Positions 1 through 13,551 are shown, counted from the stretch's first letter. The stretch: 64,000 nt of DNA from an uncultured Alteromonadaceae bacterium (GCA_947503265.1 CANNDC010000004.1:124001-188000); one strand, 5' to 3'. Notes: generated from the sequence alone by a model not told the origin. Made by a program: numbers and translations.

Positions 1-104
1 ATTTTAGCAAGCAATTCAAAGCGCTTTTTGGCTTGCTACCATCCCAAGTTCGAAAACAACAACTTCCTATTAGTCCCGAAATATTGGGACAAAAAGAAAT
101 CTAA
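1..104 (+). CDS. 3' end of an AraC-family transcriptional regulator, cut by the window edge
   Basis: From base 3 the plus-strand frame is open from the window edge to a TAA at 102-104. The residues FSKQFKALFGLLPSQVRK match the second helix-turn-helix tail of AraC/XylS regulators (pattern F-x-R-x-F-K-x-x-F-G-x-x-P-x-x-x-R). Only the last ~33 residues are visible, so effector and targets cannot be told. Its stop lies one base from the stop of the convergent rluE. The family call rests on this short motif alone. Confidence 0.6.
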   Translation, partial: FSKQFKALFGLLPSQVRKQQLPISPEILGQKEI

Positions 105-105
105 A

Positions 106-3095
<2,990 letters not shown>

Positions 3096-3105
3096 TTATT
3101 ATAAA

Positions 3106-3127
3106 ACTAGGGTCAACAGACCCTAGT
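3106..3127. repeat. 9-bp perfect inverted repeat after icd
   Basis: ACTAGGGTC / GACCCTAGT with an AACA loop, 11 bases after the icd stop. There is no following T-run, so alone it is a poor intrinsic terminator. It probably stabilises the icd 3' end together with the palindrome 25 bases further on. Confidence 0.6.
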
Positions 3128-3151
3128 ACCAGAAACTAATATCTGAAAATA

Positions 3152-3179
3152 AAAAAGCAGGCTAATTAGCCTGCTTTTT
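3152..3179. terminator. Bidirectional terminator between icd and cspD
   Basis: A perfect 28-base palindrome: AAAAAGCAGGCTAA followed by its reverse complement, giving a GC-containing stem with a T-run in either direction. It lies between the convergent icd and cspD genes. Confidence 0.8.
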
Positions 3180-3225
3180 AATTCAACATGGTTATTCTAT
3201 ACGTTTCGTAATAAGTCTGATCTAA

Positions 3226-3444
3226 CTATCTTTCAAGCTCGTCACTTATGTCAATATTTTCAGCGTGTAAGCCTTTTGGGCCTTGCTGAACTTCATAAGT
3301 CACTTCCTGTCCTGCTTTTAGTGAACGGTATCCATCCATCTTAATTGTGGAATAATGAGCGAAAATATCTTCGCCGCCATCATCTGGCACAATAAAACCG
3401 AACCCTTTAGCGTTGTTAAACCATTTGACTTTTCCAACCGCCAT
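3226..3444 (-). CDS. cspD: Cold-shock-domain protein CspD
   Basis: A 72-residue single-stranded nucleic-acid-binding cold shock domain. RNP1 is KGFGFI (13-18) and RNP2 is DIFAHYS (~26-32). The Ala in IFAHYS and the segment GPKGLHAENI mark the CspD group (growth-phase replication inhibitor in E. coli) rather than CspA. It diverges from clpS, the conserved cspD/clpS-clpA arrangement of gammaproteobacteria. The 196-bp divergent region is AT-rich and I identify no clear operator in it. Confidence 0.92.
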   Translation of the reverse strand: MAVGKVKWFNNAKGFGFIVPDDGGEDIFAHYSTIKMDGYRSLKAGQEVTYEVQQGPKGLHAENIDISDELER

Positions 3445-3640
3445 ACTTCTGCTTCCTCTTAATCCCTTGAACTAACACTACTTTGTCCCCACAATACTAT
3501 CAGAGACCACGGCGAATAAGACTGCATAACTAATCGCCATATATAAAATGTAGGTATTTTAACCCAGTAATGTCAAGGTCAATTTCAATTAATCGGCGAA
3601 AACTACTCGTTTTTCGTAACAATCGCAGTATTATTTCAGT

Positions 3641-3961
3641 ATGAGTAAAGAAAATACGATCAATATCGACCACGATAAACATCTCGAGGCAGTAAAGAAA
3701 AAAGTTGAACCGCCTCCAATGTATAAAGTGATTCTAAATAATGACGATTACACACCAATGGATTTCGTCATTGATGTGCTTATGCGTTTTTTTAATATGG
3801 ATGCAGAAAAAGCGAATCAATTGATGTTAACTGTGCACTATCGCGGTAAAGCAGTATGTGGTATCTATACATCACAGATAGCTGAAACTAAAGTCATGCA
3901 GGTTAATCAGTATGCGAGAAAAAATCAGCACCCACTGATGTGTTCTATGGAGCAAGCCTAG
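3641..3961 (+). CDS. clpS: ATP-dependent Clp protease adaptor ClpS
   Basis: A 106-residue N-recognin that binds proteins with N-terminal Leu, Phe, Tyr or Trp and hands them to ClpAP. The core [20 protein letters not shown] (~28-47) carries the Asn-Asp-Asp residues of the N-degron pocket, and the helix with [12 protein letters not shown] is intact. The ~25-residue N-terminal extension, which engages ClpA, is present. It is followed 39 bp later by clpA in the same direction, and the transferases that make N-degrons (bpt, aat) are 3-4 kb away. Confidence 0.95.
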   Translation: MSKENTINIDHDKHLEAVKKKVEPPPMYKVILNNDDYTPMDFVIDVLMRFFNMDAEKANQLMLTVHYRGKAVCGIYTSQIAETKVMQVNQYARKNQHPLMCSMEQA

Positions 3962-4000
3962 TGGAATTAGATCTAATACAATTAAATAAAGGGTGACAGT

Positions 4001-6268
4001 ATGTTGAACAAAGATTTAGAGCAAACCCTTAATGAAGCGTTTATATTCGCTAGAGAGCACCGTCACGAGTTTATGACGGTCGAACACCTGTTATTGGCGC
4101 TGTTAGACAACGAATCTGCAAAAGAGGCGTTAAAGGCTTGTGGGGCGAATATCGAATCAATCAAATCAGAGTTGATTGACTTTGTTAAAGATACCACGCC
4201 GCTGATTTTAGATGATCAAGCGGGCGAGCGGGAAACCCAACCAACGTTAGGTTTTCAACGTGTTTTACAAAGAGCCGTTTTCCATGTTCAGTCTTCAGGC
4301 AAAGATGAAGTCACTGGCGCTAATGTGTTAGTCGCTATTTTCAGTGAGCAAGAATCCCAAGCTGTGTACATTCTTAAGAAGGCCGATGTCACTCGTTTAG
4401 ATGTGGTTAACTTTATTTCTCATGGCGTAAGCAAAAACGAAGAGGAATCCACAAGCGTCGATAGTCAGGAAGAAACTGCCGAGGGCGAAGAGAGTACTTC
4501 GGCGTTGCAAAAATATTCGACAAATTTGAATCAGTTAGCCAGCGAAGGAAAAGTCGACCCATTGATTGGGCGAGACAGCGAAGTGGAAAGAACCATTCAA
4601 GTGTTATGTCGACGCAGAAAAAATAACCCTTTGTTAGTAGGTGAGGCGGGTGTTGGTAAAACAGCGATTGCTGAAGGCTTAGCCTATCGAATTGTGAACA
4701 ACCAAGTTCCCGAAGTTATTTCAACGGGCACTGTATATTCTTTGGATTTGGGTGGCCTACTGGCTGGTACTAAATACAGAGGAGATTTTGAAAAGCGCTT
4801 GAAAGGCATTTTGAAGGAATTGACTCAAGATCCCGATGCTATTTTATTTATCGATGAAATCCACACCATTATTGGTGCTGGAGCTGCCTCTGGCGGTGTG
4901 ATGGATGCGTCTAATCTACTTAAACCAAAACTGAGTAGTGGTGAATTGCGTTGTATCGGATCCACCACATATCAAGAGTATCAAGGCATTTTTGAAAAGG
5001 ACCGGGCGTTGGCGCGTCGTTTCCAGAAAATTGATATTGTTGAGCCAAGTGTGAGTGATACCACAAAGATATTGCTTGGCCTAAAAAGTCGCTACGAAAA
5101 GCACCACAATGTGCGTTATACAAACCAAGCTATCAAAGCAGCAGCAGAGCTATCAGCGAAGTACATTAACGAGCGACAACTTCCTGATAAAGCCATTGAT
5201 GTTATGGATGAAGCTGGTGCTAGCCAACAGCTACTACCGCCGTCCAAAAGACGCAAAACCATTAGTGTTGGGGAAATTGAACACATTATTTCTAAAATTG
5301 CCCGTATTCCTGAGAAGTCAGTGTCTGCTAGTGATAAGGAAGTATTGAAAAATCTGACCCGCGACTTAAAACTAGTGGTGTTTGGTCAAGATAAAGCTAT
5401 CGAGACCTTGACGGAAGCAATCCGCTTGTCACGTTCTGGGTTGGGTGACGAGACCAAACCAATCGGCAATTTCTTGTTTGCTGGACCCACTGGGGTCGGT
5501 AAGACCGAAGTCACACAACAACTTGCCAAGGTAATGGGTGTTGAGCTAGTCCGTTTTGACATGTCTGAGTACATGGAAAGGCATGCGGTAAGTCGCCTAA
5601 TAGGAGCACCACCAGGGTATGTAGGGTTTGACCAAGGAGGACTACTTACCGATGCTGTCATTAAAAACCCATATTCTGTGGTATTACTAGATGAAATTGA
5701 AAAGGCCCATAGTGATATTTACAATATTCTGTTACAAGTGATGGATCACGGCACCCTAACTGACAACAATGGCCGAAAAGTCGATTTCCGCAATGTTGTA
5801 TTGGTGATGACTACTAACGCTGGTGTGTTGGAAACAGTGCGTAAATCAATTGGATTCAAGCAACAAGACCATAGCCATGATGCCATGAGCGAAATCAATA
5901 AAGTCTTCACGCCAGAGTTTAGAAATAGGCTGGATGGAACGATTTGGTTCAATCACTTAGAACCTGAAGTAATTTTGCAAGTAGTTGATAAGTTCATCGT
6001 TGAGCTTCAAGTGCAACTGGACAACAAAGGCGTGTCACTTGAAATAAGTTCAGGTGCTAGAACTTGGTTAGCAGAGAAAGGCTATGACCGTTCTATGGGT
6101 GCAAGACCTATGGCTAGAGTAATGCAAGAGCATGTTAAAAAAGAATTAGCCAATGAATTGTTATTTGGTCAACTCGTGCGTGGGGGGAGTGTTAAAATTA
6201 CGCTCAAAGAAGATAAATTAAAATTCAAATATATCAGCGCGAAAAGCAAAGAGGCAAGTGAAGCTTAA
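4001..6268 (+). CDS. clpA: ATP-dependent Clp protease ATP-binding subunit ClpA
   Basis: The AAA+ unfoldase of ClpAP; 755 residues, close to the E. coli length. Order: Clp-N repeat domain (~1-150) that binds ClpS, an acidic linker rich in E and S (~148-165), AAA-1 with Walker A GEAGVGKTAIAEG (~215) and Walker B LFIDEIH, then AAA-2 with Walker A GPTGVGKTEVTQ (~497) and VVLLDEIEKAH. The ClpP-binding IGF loop (SIGFKQQ, ~616) is present. Start ATG follows a GGGTGA Shine-Dalgarno. No ClpB/ClpC middle domain is seen. It ends before a bidirectional terminator shared with infA. Confidence 0.96.
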   Translation: MLNKDLEQTLNEAFIFAREHRHEFMTVEHLLLALLDNESAKEALKACGANIESIKSELIDFVKDTTPLILDDQAGERETQPTLGFQRVLQRAVFHVQSSGKDEVTGANVLVAIFSEQESQAVYILKKADVTRLDVVNFISHGVSKNEEESTSVDSQEETAEGEESTSALQKYSTNLNQLASEGKVDPLIGRDSEVERTIQVLCRRRKNNPLLVGEAGVGKTAIAEGLAYRIVNNQVPEVISTGTVYSLDLGGLLAGTKYRGDFEKRLKGILKELTQDPDAILFIDEIHTIIGAGAASGGVMDASNLLKPKLSSGELRCIGSTTYQEYQGIFEKDRALARRFQKIDIVEPSVSDTTKILLGLKSRYEKHHNVRYTNQAIKAAAELSAKYINERQLPDKAIDVMDEAGASQQLLPPSKRRKTISVGEIEHIISKIARIPEKSVSASDKEVLKNLTRDLKLVVFGQDKAIETLTEAIRLSRSGLGDETKPIGNFLFAGPTGVGKTEVTQQLAKVMGVELVRFDMSEYMERHAVSRLIGAPPGYVGFDQGGLLTDAVIKNPYSVVLLDEIEKAHSDIYNILLQVMDHGTLTDNNGRKVDFRNVVLVMTTNAGVLETVRKSIGFKQQDHSHDAMSEINKVFTPEFRNRLDGTIWFNHLEPEVILQVVDKFIVELQVQLDNKGVSLEISSGARTWLAEKGYDRSMGARPMARVMQEHVKKELANELLFGQLVRGGSVKITLKEDKLKFKYISAKSKEASEA

Positions 6269-6308
6269 TAGCTTGCCCATCGGATACCAACAATCTTCTA
6301 CAATTAAC

Positions 6309-6336
6309 AAAAAGCCCAGCGTTGCTGGGCTTTTTT
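6309..6336. terminator. Bidirectional terminator between clpA and infA
   Basis: AAAGCCCAGC, GTT loop, GCTGGGCTTT, with a 6-T run on the plus strand and an A-run on the other side, so it can end both clpA and infA. Confidence 0.9.
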
Positions 6337-6356
6337 AATAATCCGATAAAGCTTAT

Positions 6357-6584
<228 letters not shown>

Positions 6585-6649
6585 TTACCTCAAATTAGTG
6601 TCAAATTTTCCGCGCAGATTTTGCCCAATAAGCTGGCCAGTGTAAAGAA

Positions 6650-7351
6650 TTAAACGTGTTTTTTTGTGAATACTTGCCATTTATGCTTAAAAAAGCGCTG
6701 GTGAGGGAAAAAATTCGATTTGTAACTCATTTTTTGACACTCATCAATTTGATAACCAAGATACAAAAATTCTTTATTTAGCGCCTTTGCATGACGAATT
6801 TGCTGCAAAATTGCATACGTTCCAAGGGACCGACTATTGAGCTCCGGTTTAAAAAAAGTGTAGAGGGCAGACAAGGAGTTTTTCATTTCGTCAGTGACGG
6901 CAACTGCAATCAATTCATCACCAAGAAACAGCTCAAGAAATAGCGGACTAGTCCAATTGCTGCTGATAAAACTCTCATATTGCTGGATTGAGGCCGGATA
7001 CATACTGCCATCTTGATGTCGTTGATTGATGTAACGTTGAAATAGCTCGAAGTATTCTGGTTTATCCTGTTTGCCGTAACTCACAGTAAGGTCTTTGTTA
7101 CGATTTGCTATGCGTTTTTGACTTTTACTGGGCTTAAATTCTGCCACTGGGACTCGAATTGATTGGCAGGCATCACAGGCAGGGCAGTGTGGGCGATAAA
7201 TTTGTTCTCCACTTCTTCGAAAGCCAGCGTGTAAAAGCGCTTCGTATTGTTCTGCTGAAACCGGTTTATCATCATTAACAAAAACCAATAGTTGCTCATC
7301 TTGGCCACGTAAATAGCTGCACGCGAAGGTTTCAGTTAAACCAAACTTCAT
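6650..7351 (-). CDS. bpt: Aspartate/glutamate leucyltransferase (Bpt / ATE family)
   Basis: Transfers Leu from Leu-tRNA to proteins with N-terminal Asp or Glu, making N-degrons for ClpS. The family is shared with eukaryotic arginyltransferases (Ate1), but in bacteria of this group the donor is Leu-tRNA. The protein is 233 residues from MKFGLTETFACSYL; the cysteine motif RPHCPACDACQSIRVPV and SLSALYTFFKPEL are visible. An upstream in-frame start at 7381 is less likely because the ATG at 7351 overlaps the aat stop as ATGA, which suggests translational coupling. Aat upstream acts in the same pathway. Confidence 0.92.
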   Translation of the reverse strand: MKFGLTETFACSYLRGQDEQLLVFVNDDKPVSAEQYEALLHAGFRRSGEQIYRPHCPACDACQSIRVPVAEFKPSKSQKRIANRNKDLTVSYGKQDKPEYFELFQRYINQRHQDGSMYPASIQQYESFISSNWTSPLFLELFLGDELIAVAVTDEMKNSLSALYTFFKPELNSRSLGTYAILQQIRHAKALNKEFLYLGYQIDECQKMSYKSNFFPHQRFFKHKWQVFTKKHV

Positions 7352-8064
7352 ACACCTTCTGCCAATGTTTTGTTGGCCCATATTTGATCAGATTGAGCCA
7401 GTCCTTCAAGGTTTGCATTTTGCTTTAGCAAAGTAAGAAACTCTGAGCGGGAAATAGTCACGCAGCCTAGAGACTGCAAATGCGGGTTTTGCATTTGACA
7501 ATCAATCAGTTTGATATTGAATGATGTTAAGTGTTTTACCAAGTAGTGAAAAGCAACCTTAGATGCATTTGTTTGCAAACTAAACATAGATTCGCCACAA
7601 AATACGGAGTTGACGTAAACGCCGTATAACCCGCCAATTAAACTATCGTTTGACCATACTTCAACAGAGTGAGCAAAGCCAGCCTTGTGCAATTGAATAT
7701 AAGCTTCGACCATTTCAGATGTAATCCATGTACCCTGATCTGTTCTGGGAACACTGGAACACGCATTGATGACATCAAAGAATGCCTCATTGATAGTGAC
7801 TTTTGGAGAAAATTTGCGGATGTGTTTCAATAAACTTTTTGAACTTGTGTAGTCTTTTGTGAAAACCACTCCACGTGGATCTGGTGACCACCATAAAATC
7901 GGCTCACCTTCGCTGAACCAAGGAAATATGCCGTTTGAATAAGCGCTGAGCAATCTTGCAACACTCAAATCACCACCAAACGCGAGCAAGCCGTTGGGGT
8001 CAGTCAATGCGTTGTCTGCGGCAGGGAAAGCCAAATTTGAATCTATTCTAGTCAGATTAATCAT
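7348..8064 (-). CDS. aat: Leucyl/phenylalanyl-tRNA--protein transferase
   Basis: Adds Leu or Phe to proteins with N-terminal Lys or Arg, creating primary N-degrons for ClpS/ClpAP. 238 residues, normal length. The family core FPWFSEGEPILWWSPDPRG (~48-66) and SVEVWSNDSLIGGLYGV are intact. It overlaps bpt by four bases (ATGA), and the trxB terminator lies just upstream of it, so it probably has its own promoter within that short gap or relies on read-through. Confidence 0.95.
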   Translation of the reverse strand: MINLTRIDSNLAFPAADNALTDPNGLLAFGGDLSVARLLSAYSNGIFPWFSEGEPILWWSPDPRGVVFTKDYTSSKSLLKHIRKFSPKVTINEAFFDVINACSSVPRTDQGTWITSEMVEAYIQLHKAGFAHSVEVWSNDSLIGGLYGVYVNSVFCGESMFSLQTNASKVAFHYLVKHLTSFNIKLIDCQMQNPHLQSLGCVTISRSEFLTLLKQNANLEGLAQSDQIWANKTLAEGV

Positions 8065-8068
8065 ATCT

Positions 8069-8097
8069 AAAAAAATTAGGCCTCTAATGAGGCCTAA
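8069..8097 (-). terminator. Terminator for trxB
   Basis: TTAGGCCTC, TAAT loop, GAGGCCTAA at 8076-8097. Read on the minus strand it is followed by a T-run (the A-run at 8069-8075). It starts 3 bases after the trxB stop. Confidence 0.85.
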
Positions 8098-8100
8098 AGT

Positions 8101-9054
<954 letters not shown>

Positions 9055-9259
9055 TTACTCCAATAAAAGTGGGCTAGTTTGAGGGCGATAAATAGTAACG
9101 CACCGGACGTCCTCAAAATTAATATTAAACCAGAGATAGGGATGAGTGATCTTGGTTTCAATACTCTACTAGTTTATTTCTTTCGTTTTTGGCTATTTTG
9201 GTCAAATACGGGTAATCTTACGTATAAGATGTCGATTGAATTCGTAGTAAGGACTCCTA

Positions 9260-9706
9260 ATGTCACAATCTTTTACTGACATGTTTAGAGACGGCCATGA
9301 CTATATTAAAGCTTGGCCGATGCAAAAAGAACTTTATTCACTGTTTCCAGAGTGTAGGGTGATTGCTGCCACAAAATTGTCGATAAAAGTGATGCCGCCA
9401 CTCGCTATTTTCAGCGCTGCGACAGTGATCAATTATTATGGCTATGAACTAGCCCCTCAAGCAATTGCTATCGGAGCTTTCTTTATTAGCTTACCAATGC
9501 AAGGGTTAGTTTGGTTGGGGTATCGCTCCAATCAATCATTACCACCGGCTTTGCGAAGCTGGTATCAAGAAATACATCATAAAATGGAACTAAAAGGATG
9601 TAAGGTGACTGAGTTAAAAGCCAGACCTAAATACATGGAGTTGGCGCATTTACTAAAAATAGCGTTTAGTGAATTAGACCGCGTGTTTACCAAAAATTGG
9701 TTTTAG
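9260..9706 (+). CDS. yfbV: UPF0208 membrane protein YfbV
   Basis: A 148-residue inner-membrane protein with two hydrophobic segments (~46-64 and ~68-90) and polar ends. The opening SFTDMFRDGHDYIKAWPMQK and the region SLPPALRSWYQEIH match YfbV, which in E. coli limits the spread of the MatP/Ter macrodomain. A longer frame in another phase upstream is noise. The last 20 bases overlap the convergent sprT gene tail to tail. Confidence 0.85.
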   Translation: MSQSFTDMFRDGHDYIKAWPMQKELYSLFPECRVIAATKLSIKVMPPLAIFSAATVINYYGYELAPQAIAIGAFFISLPMQGLVWLGYRSNQSLPPALRSWYQEIHHKMELKGCKVTELKARPKYMELAHLLKIAFSELDRVFTKNWF

Positions 9707-10190
9707 CATTGCTATATTTTAGTAGCTCTCGACATTTCATACATTGATACTGTTGCTTACCGCGAACAACTTTGTTGTGCCGTCTAACCGACAGTTTTAC
9801 TGAACCGCAAGAACAAACATAGTCAAACATCTTTCCTTGAACTTTAGACACATCAAGCGTGTGTTTCACATCTGGCTTGATGTTAAAAACATCAACCATC
9901 ATTCTCTGCCATTCAATTCCGTGGGGTTTTACTTTGCCAAATCGCTGATAAACCAGTATGTGAGCGAGTTCGTGGGGAATCACTTCGGCTAAGAATTCGT
10001 TAACGTTATCGTTGAACAAGACAGGATTAAGTTTGATTAGGTTTTTTTGCAGAACTGCACTTCCGGCTATTTTCCCGCGTTGATTGAACGTCAAACTGGG
10101 CATGATGAAATCATGCCCAATGGCGTCAACAGCCTGTTCGAAACAGGCATCTAGTCGTGACTTAGCCGTTATTTTAAGCTTATTATCCAA
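9687..10190 (-). CDS. sprT: SprT family zinc metalloprotease-like protein
   Basis: A 167-residue SprT-domain protein. The zinc/catalytic motif HELAH (H73, E74, H77) and a further His (H90, KVKPHGIEW) are present, and a C-terminal zinc ribbon is marked by C126-S-C128 and C150-x-x-C153. The fold is shared with eukaryotic Spartan, which acts on DNA-protein crosslinks, but the bacterial substrate is unknown. It follows sppA by 24 bp on the same strand and overlaps yfbV by 20 bp. Confidence 0.88.
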   Translation of the reverse strand: MDNKLKITAKSRLDACFEQAVDAIGHDFIMPSLTFNQRGKIAGSAVLQKNLIKLNPVLFNDNVNEFLAEVIPHELAHILVYQRFGKVKPHGIEWQRMMVDVFNIKPDVKHTLDVSKVQGKMFDYVCSCGSVKLSVRRHNKVVRGKQQYQCMKCRELLKYSNAKTNFW

Positions 10191-10214
10191 TTTCTAACTT
10201 AACGTTTTGCCATG

Positions 10215-12074
10215 TTAGAGCTCACAAGCTAAGCAATGAGCGTACACCCCTTTGGGATCATTAAATTTGGCTACTGAATCAAAATCTTTAACCAATTGCT
10301 TCACGAGACTAATTAACTTGCTATCACTCTGGGCGAAAGTGGCTTTCCCTACAACCGCAGTAGCTTGACCAAACATTTCTTGCCAGAACTTGTCAGCTGG
10401 ACTGAGATCACGTTCCACGTAGGTAACATCGTAGTTCTCTAAATTAGCCATTGAGGCTGCAGACTTAACAGCATCATCTAGGTAACCTAATTGATCAACT
10501 AGTCCTAATTCTTTTGCTGTTTCGCCTATCCACACTCTGCCTTGAGCAATACTGTCTACCGACTCAACTGTCATATTGCGTTCTTTGGCTACTAAGTTTA
10601 AGAATTGGTCATAGCCACTTTCGATGCTCATTTGAATCAACTGGCCTATTTTGGGGTCAAGCGCGCGAGTTGGGCTCAAACCTGCAAAATCTGTCGTACC
10701 AATACCATCGGTGTGAACACCAAGATAATCCAATGTGTTTTCATAGGTCATGAACATTCCGAATATACCTATAGAGCCTGTAATCGTGCTAGGTGCGGCC
10801 CAAATCTCGTCAGCACTTGCAGATATCCAATAGCCACCAGAAGCTGCGTACGTACTCATTAAAGCGACTACCGGTTTGTTAGCTGCTTTAAGGTTTTCTA
10901 TTTCTTGACGAATAATTTCGGAAGCAAATGCGCTGCCTCCTGGTGAATCTACATGCAATACTACTGCTTTCACATCATCATTCATACGTGCTTTACGAAG
11001 CAATCTCGCCGTACTATCTCCACCTATTTCTCCGGCAGCTTTGGTGCCGTTTAATATGGTACCTTTAGCTACCACTACGGCGATTTGGTCGGTGTCTGTT
11101 TTTGGAATGGAAAAAGGCGTTTTAATTACGCTGAGATAGCTATCCAAGTCAATTTGTTTAAAACCCATGTTATCTTTATCAGAACCCACAATAGCAATAA
11201 ATTCTTCTCTGACTTGTTCTCTAGTTTTAAGACCGTCTACCCAACCATTTTCTAATGCATAGGTTCCGAAATCACCGTCAGATTGTTCAAATTTAGCTAA
11301 AAACGAATCGATTTTTTCATCAAAACTATCGATAGAAAGATTGCGTGAGGAAGAAACATCTTGTTTGTACTGAGTCCATAGTGAAGTAAGCCAAGCTTGA
11401 TTAGCTTCTTTTGCAGCATCAGACATGTCGTCACGGATAAATGGCTCAATGGCCGATTTATATGTACCAACCTTAAATATGTGAGTAGTGACTTTGAGTT
11501 TTTCTAACGCTGCTTGGAAGTAGGTACGATATCGTCCATAGCCTTCGAACATCATTGCTCCCATGGGATTCAAGTAGACGTTATCCGCTTTACTTGCCAG
11601 ATAATATTGGGCTTGGGTGTAATAATCGCCAATCGCATAAACGGGTTTTCCACTTTCTTTGAAATTTTCCAGTGCTGTAGCAATTTGCTTTAACTTGTCC
11701 ATACCCGAGTTGTTCATGCCCTGCAGATTTAGCACCAACATTTTTATTCGATTGTCTTGTTTAGCATTTTCTAAGACGAATAAAATGTCACGAAGCAAGA
11801 CCTCAGGTTCGTCTTCATCTTGGTCAAAAGCTTCCTGCATGAACTTTTCAAACGGATCAACATAGCGTGTTTCGATAACGATTTCGCCGACTATATTCAA
11901 GACCAATGCAGACTCATTTGGCACTATTACTTTACCGTCATCTTTCATCAACACGGATATTAGACCGATGGCTAAAACAATAAAAATAATGTTGAAAAAC
12001 AACTTTCGACTAAAATTCAAAACTGACCAAATACCAACAAACAAAGATTTGGTCCAACTAGTGCCATTTGACAT
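10215..12074 (-). CDS. sppA: Signal peptide peptidase SppA (protease IV), 67-kDa type
   Basis: Inner-membrane serine protease that degrades cleaved signal peptides; 619 residues, the long two-domain form. An N-terminal membrane anchor (~20-40, LFFNIIFIVLAIGLISVLM) is followed by two tandem S49 domains. The catalytic Lys is expected in GTYKSAIEPF (~205) and the catalytic Ser in DSPGGSAFASEII (~380), both visible. It is the first gene of a probable sppA-sprT pair and diverges from the DoxX gene across ~200 bp. No regulatory element is recognised there. Confidence 0.93.
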   Translation of the reverse strand: MSNGTSWTKSLFVGIWSVLNFSRKLFFNIIFIVLAIGLISVLMKDDGKVIVPNESALVLNIVGEIVIETRYVDPFEKFMQEAFDQDEDEPEVLLRDILFVLENAKQDNRIKMLVLNLQGMNNSGMDKLKQIATALENFKESGKPVYAIGDYYTQAQYYLASKADNVYLNPMGAMMFEGYGRYRTYFQAALEKLKVTTHIFKVGTYKSAIEPFIRDDMSDAAKEANQAWLTSLWTQYKQDVSSSRNLSIDSFDEKIDSFLAKFEQSDGDFGTYALENGWVDGLKTREQVREEFIAIVGSDKDNMGFKQIDLDSYLSVIKTPFSIPKTDTDQIAVVVAKGTILNGTKAAGEIGGDSTARLLRKARMNDDVKAVVLHVDSPGGSAFASEIIRQEIENLKAANKPVVALMSTYAASGGYWISASADEIWAAPSTITGSIGIFGMFMTYENTLDYLGVHTDGIGTTDFAGLSPTRALDPKIGQLIQMSIESGYDQFLNLVAKERNMTVESVDSIAQGRVWIGETAKELGLVDQLGYLDDAVKSAASMANLENYDVTYVERDLSPADKFWQEMFGQATAVVGKATFAQSDSKLISLVKQLVKDFDSVAKFNDPKGVYAHCLACEL

Positions 12075-12276
12075 ACTTCTTACTCATTTAGCTATACACA
12101 CTGGCATATCCTATCGCTTTTTAAAATTAAAGCTATTAGACAAATGTAATTTTGTATTTCTATTGTTATGAAATATTTCTGGCTTAAACTCTTTCTATGC
12201 CATTAACAAACACTTGCTTAATCATGTCCTTGTACTTTTAATGAGCAAGACTAATTAAAAACTAGATGGAAAAGTT

Positions 12277-12891
12277 ATGTCGATACAATCAATTACTCGA
12301 AGAGTTCAAGATACATTTGCGAAGATACAAACCATTGAGGGTATAGCGCCCTTATTGTTAAGAATCTATTTAGCACCAATATTCATCAAAGCAGGCTATG
12401 GTAAATTGGCGGCGTTTGAAGATACAGCTGCTTACTTTGGTAATTCTGATTGGGGACTGGGCTTGCCTTTTCCTGAGCTTATGACGGCGTTGGCTGGGGG
12501 GACGGAATTGATCGGCGGTTGGTTACTTTTATTTGGATTGGCGACACGGTTTATTGCTATCCCTCTAATGGTTACTATGGCTGTGGCTGCTGTTACTGCC
12601 CATTGGCAATACGGCTGGCATGCGCTTCCTGAAAGCACCTTGACAGTGCCTTGGGAATGGAGAATGGATTTAATCGAGGGAGCAAATGAACGTAAAGAGG
12701 CTGCCCGTTCATTATTGCAAGAATATGGAAACTACAGTTGGCTCACGGATAATGGCAGTATAACGGTTCTCAAGAACGGCATAGAGTTCGCTGCGACTTA
12801 TTTTATTATGTTACTTGTACTGTTTTTCACCGGGGGCGGTCGATTTACTAGTGTTGATCATTTTATTGGTAGTAAATTAACGGCTAAATAA
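12277..12891 (+). CDS. DoxX family membrane protein
   Basis: 204 residues with hydrophobic helices at ~23-43, ~68-90, ~90-110 and ~165-185, and the DoxX-type opening APLLLRIYLAPIFIKAGYGK. A ~50-residue hydrophilic stretch (WEWRMDLIEGANERKEAARS) lies between helices 3 and 4 and is longer than in the minimal family. DoxX proteins are often linked to redox or thiol metabolism, but the role here is unknown. It is followed 101 bp later by a nitroreductase. Confidence 0.75.
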   Translation: MSIQSITRRVQDTFAKIQTIEGIAPLLLRIYLAPIFIKAGYGKLAAFEDTAAYFGNSDWGLGLPFPELMTALAGGTELIGGWLLLFGLATRFIAIPLMVTMAVAAVTAHWQYGWHALPESTLTVPWEWRMDLIEGANERKEAARSLLQEYGNYSWLTDNGSITVLKNGIEFAATYFIMLLVLFFTGGGRFTSVDHFIGSKLTAK

Positions 12892-12992
12892 TGCAAAGGA
12901 CGATTAGCTCCATTTAGTGGTTGCAGTCAGAATTCGAAGTTTGCATACTTTGCCTTATCAGAAAAGATAACCCCGTTTTTAGAGGAATAACA

Positions 12993-13544
12993 ATGCAAGC
13001 TTTGGATTTACTGTTGAATAGACGTTCCCATCCTCGTTTAGAGTCACCTGCTCCCCAAGGTGAGGCGCTAGAAAATATAATGCAAGCCGCCATGAGAGCA
13101 CCTGATCATGCTTGTTTAACTCCTTGGAAATTTGTGGTTTGCGAAGGAAAAGGCTTGTCTAAATTAGGTGAGATCTTTGAAGTGGCGGCGATCAATGATG
13201 ATATGGATGAAAAGCAGGTTATTCGTGCACCCCAGCTACCTCTTAGAGCGCCCATGGTGATAGTCGCAATTGCTAAATATACTGAACACGAAAAGGTACC
13301 TTGGGTAGAGCAGGTGGCCTCTGCTTCTTGTGCGGTTCATGCGATGCAGATGGCAGCCGTAGCACAGGGCTTCGCGGGTATTTGGCGAACGGGCAGCTAT
13401 GCTAGGAATAGCGATGTCAAAAGTGCATTTAACTTGAACGAAGAAGACGAAATTGTTGGATTCTTATATTTGGGCACAAGTACAATTTCTGCAATGAAGC
13501 CACCTTCAAGAAATAAAGATGACTACTTTGAATATTGGCGTTAA
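12993..13544 (+). CDS. Nitroreductase family protein, YdjA-like
   Basis: A 183-residue FMN oxidoreductase of the nitroreductase superfamily. The start MQALDLLLNRRSHPRLESPA matches YdjA-type proteins; RRS binds FMN phosphate. The ATG at 12993 has an AGAGGA Shine-Dalgarno at 12981-12986, so an upstream TTG frame (12921) is rejected. APDHACLTPWKF (~36-47) and GIWRTGSYARN are also family features. Physiological substrate unknown. A bidirectional terminator follows. Confidence 0.85.
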   Translation: MQALDLLLNRRSHPRLESPAPQGEALENIMQAAMRAPDHACLTPWKFVVCEGKGLSKLGEIFEVAAINDDMDEKQVIRAPQLPLRAPMVIVAIAKYTEHEKVPWVEQVASASCAVHAMQMAAVAQGFAGIWRTGSYARNSDVKSAFNLNEEDEIVGFLYLGTSTISAMKPPSRNKDDYFEYWR

Positions 13545-13551
13545 CAACAGT

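Noticed and set aside
9079..9259. Small plus-strand frame between trxB and yfbV
   Set aside because: No family resemblance; it overlaps the yfbV start and the divergent promoter region.
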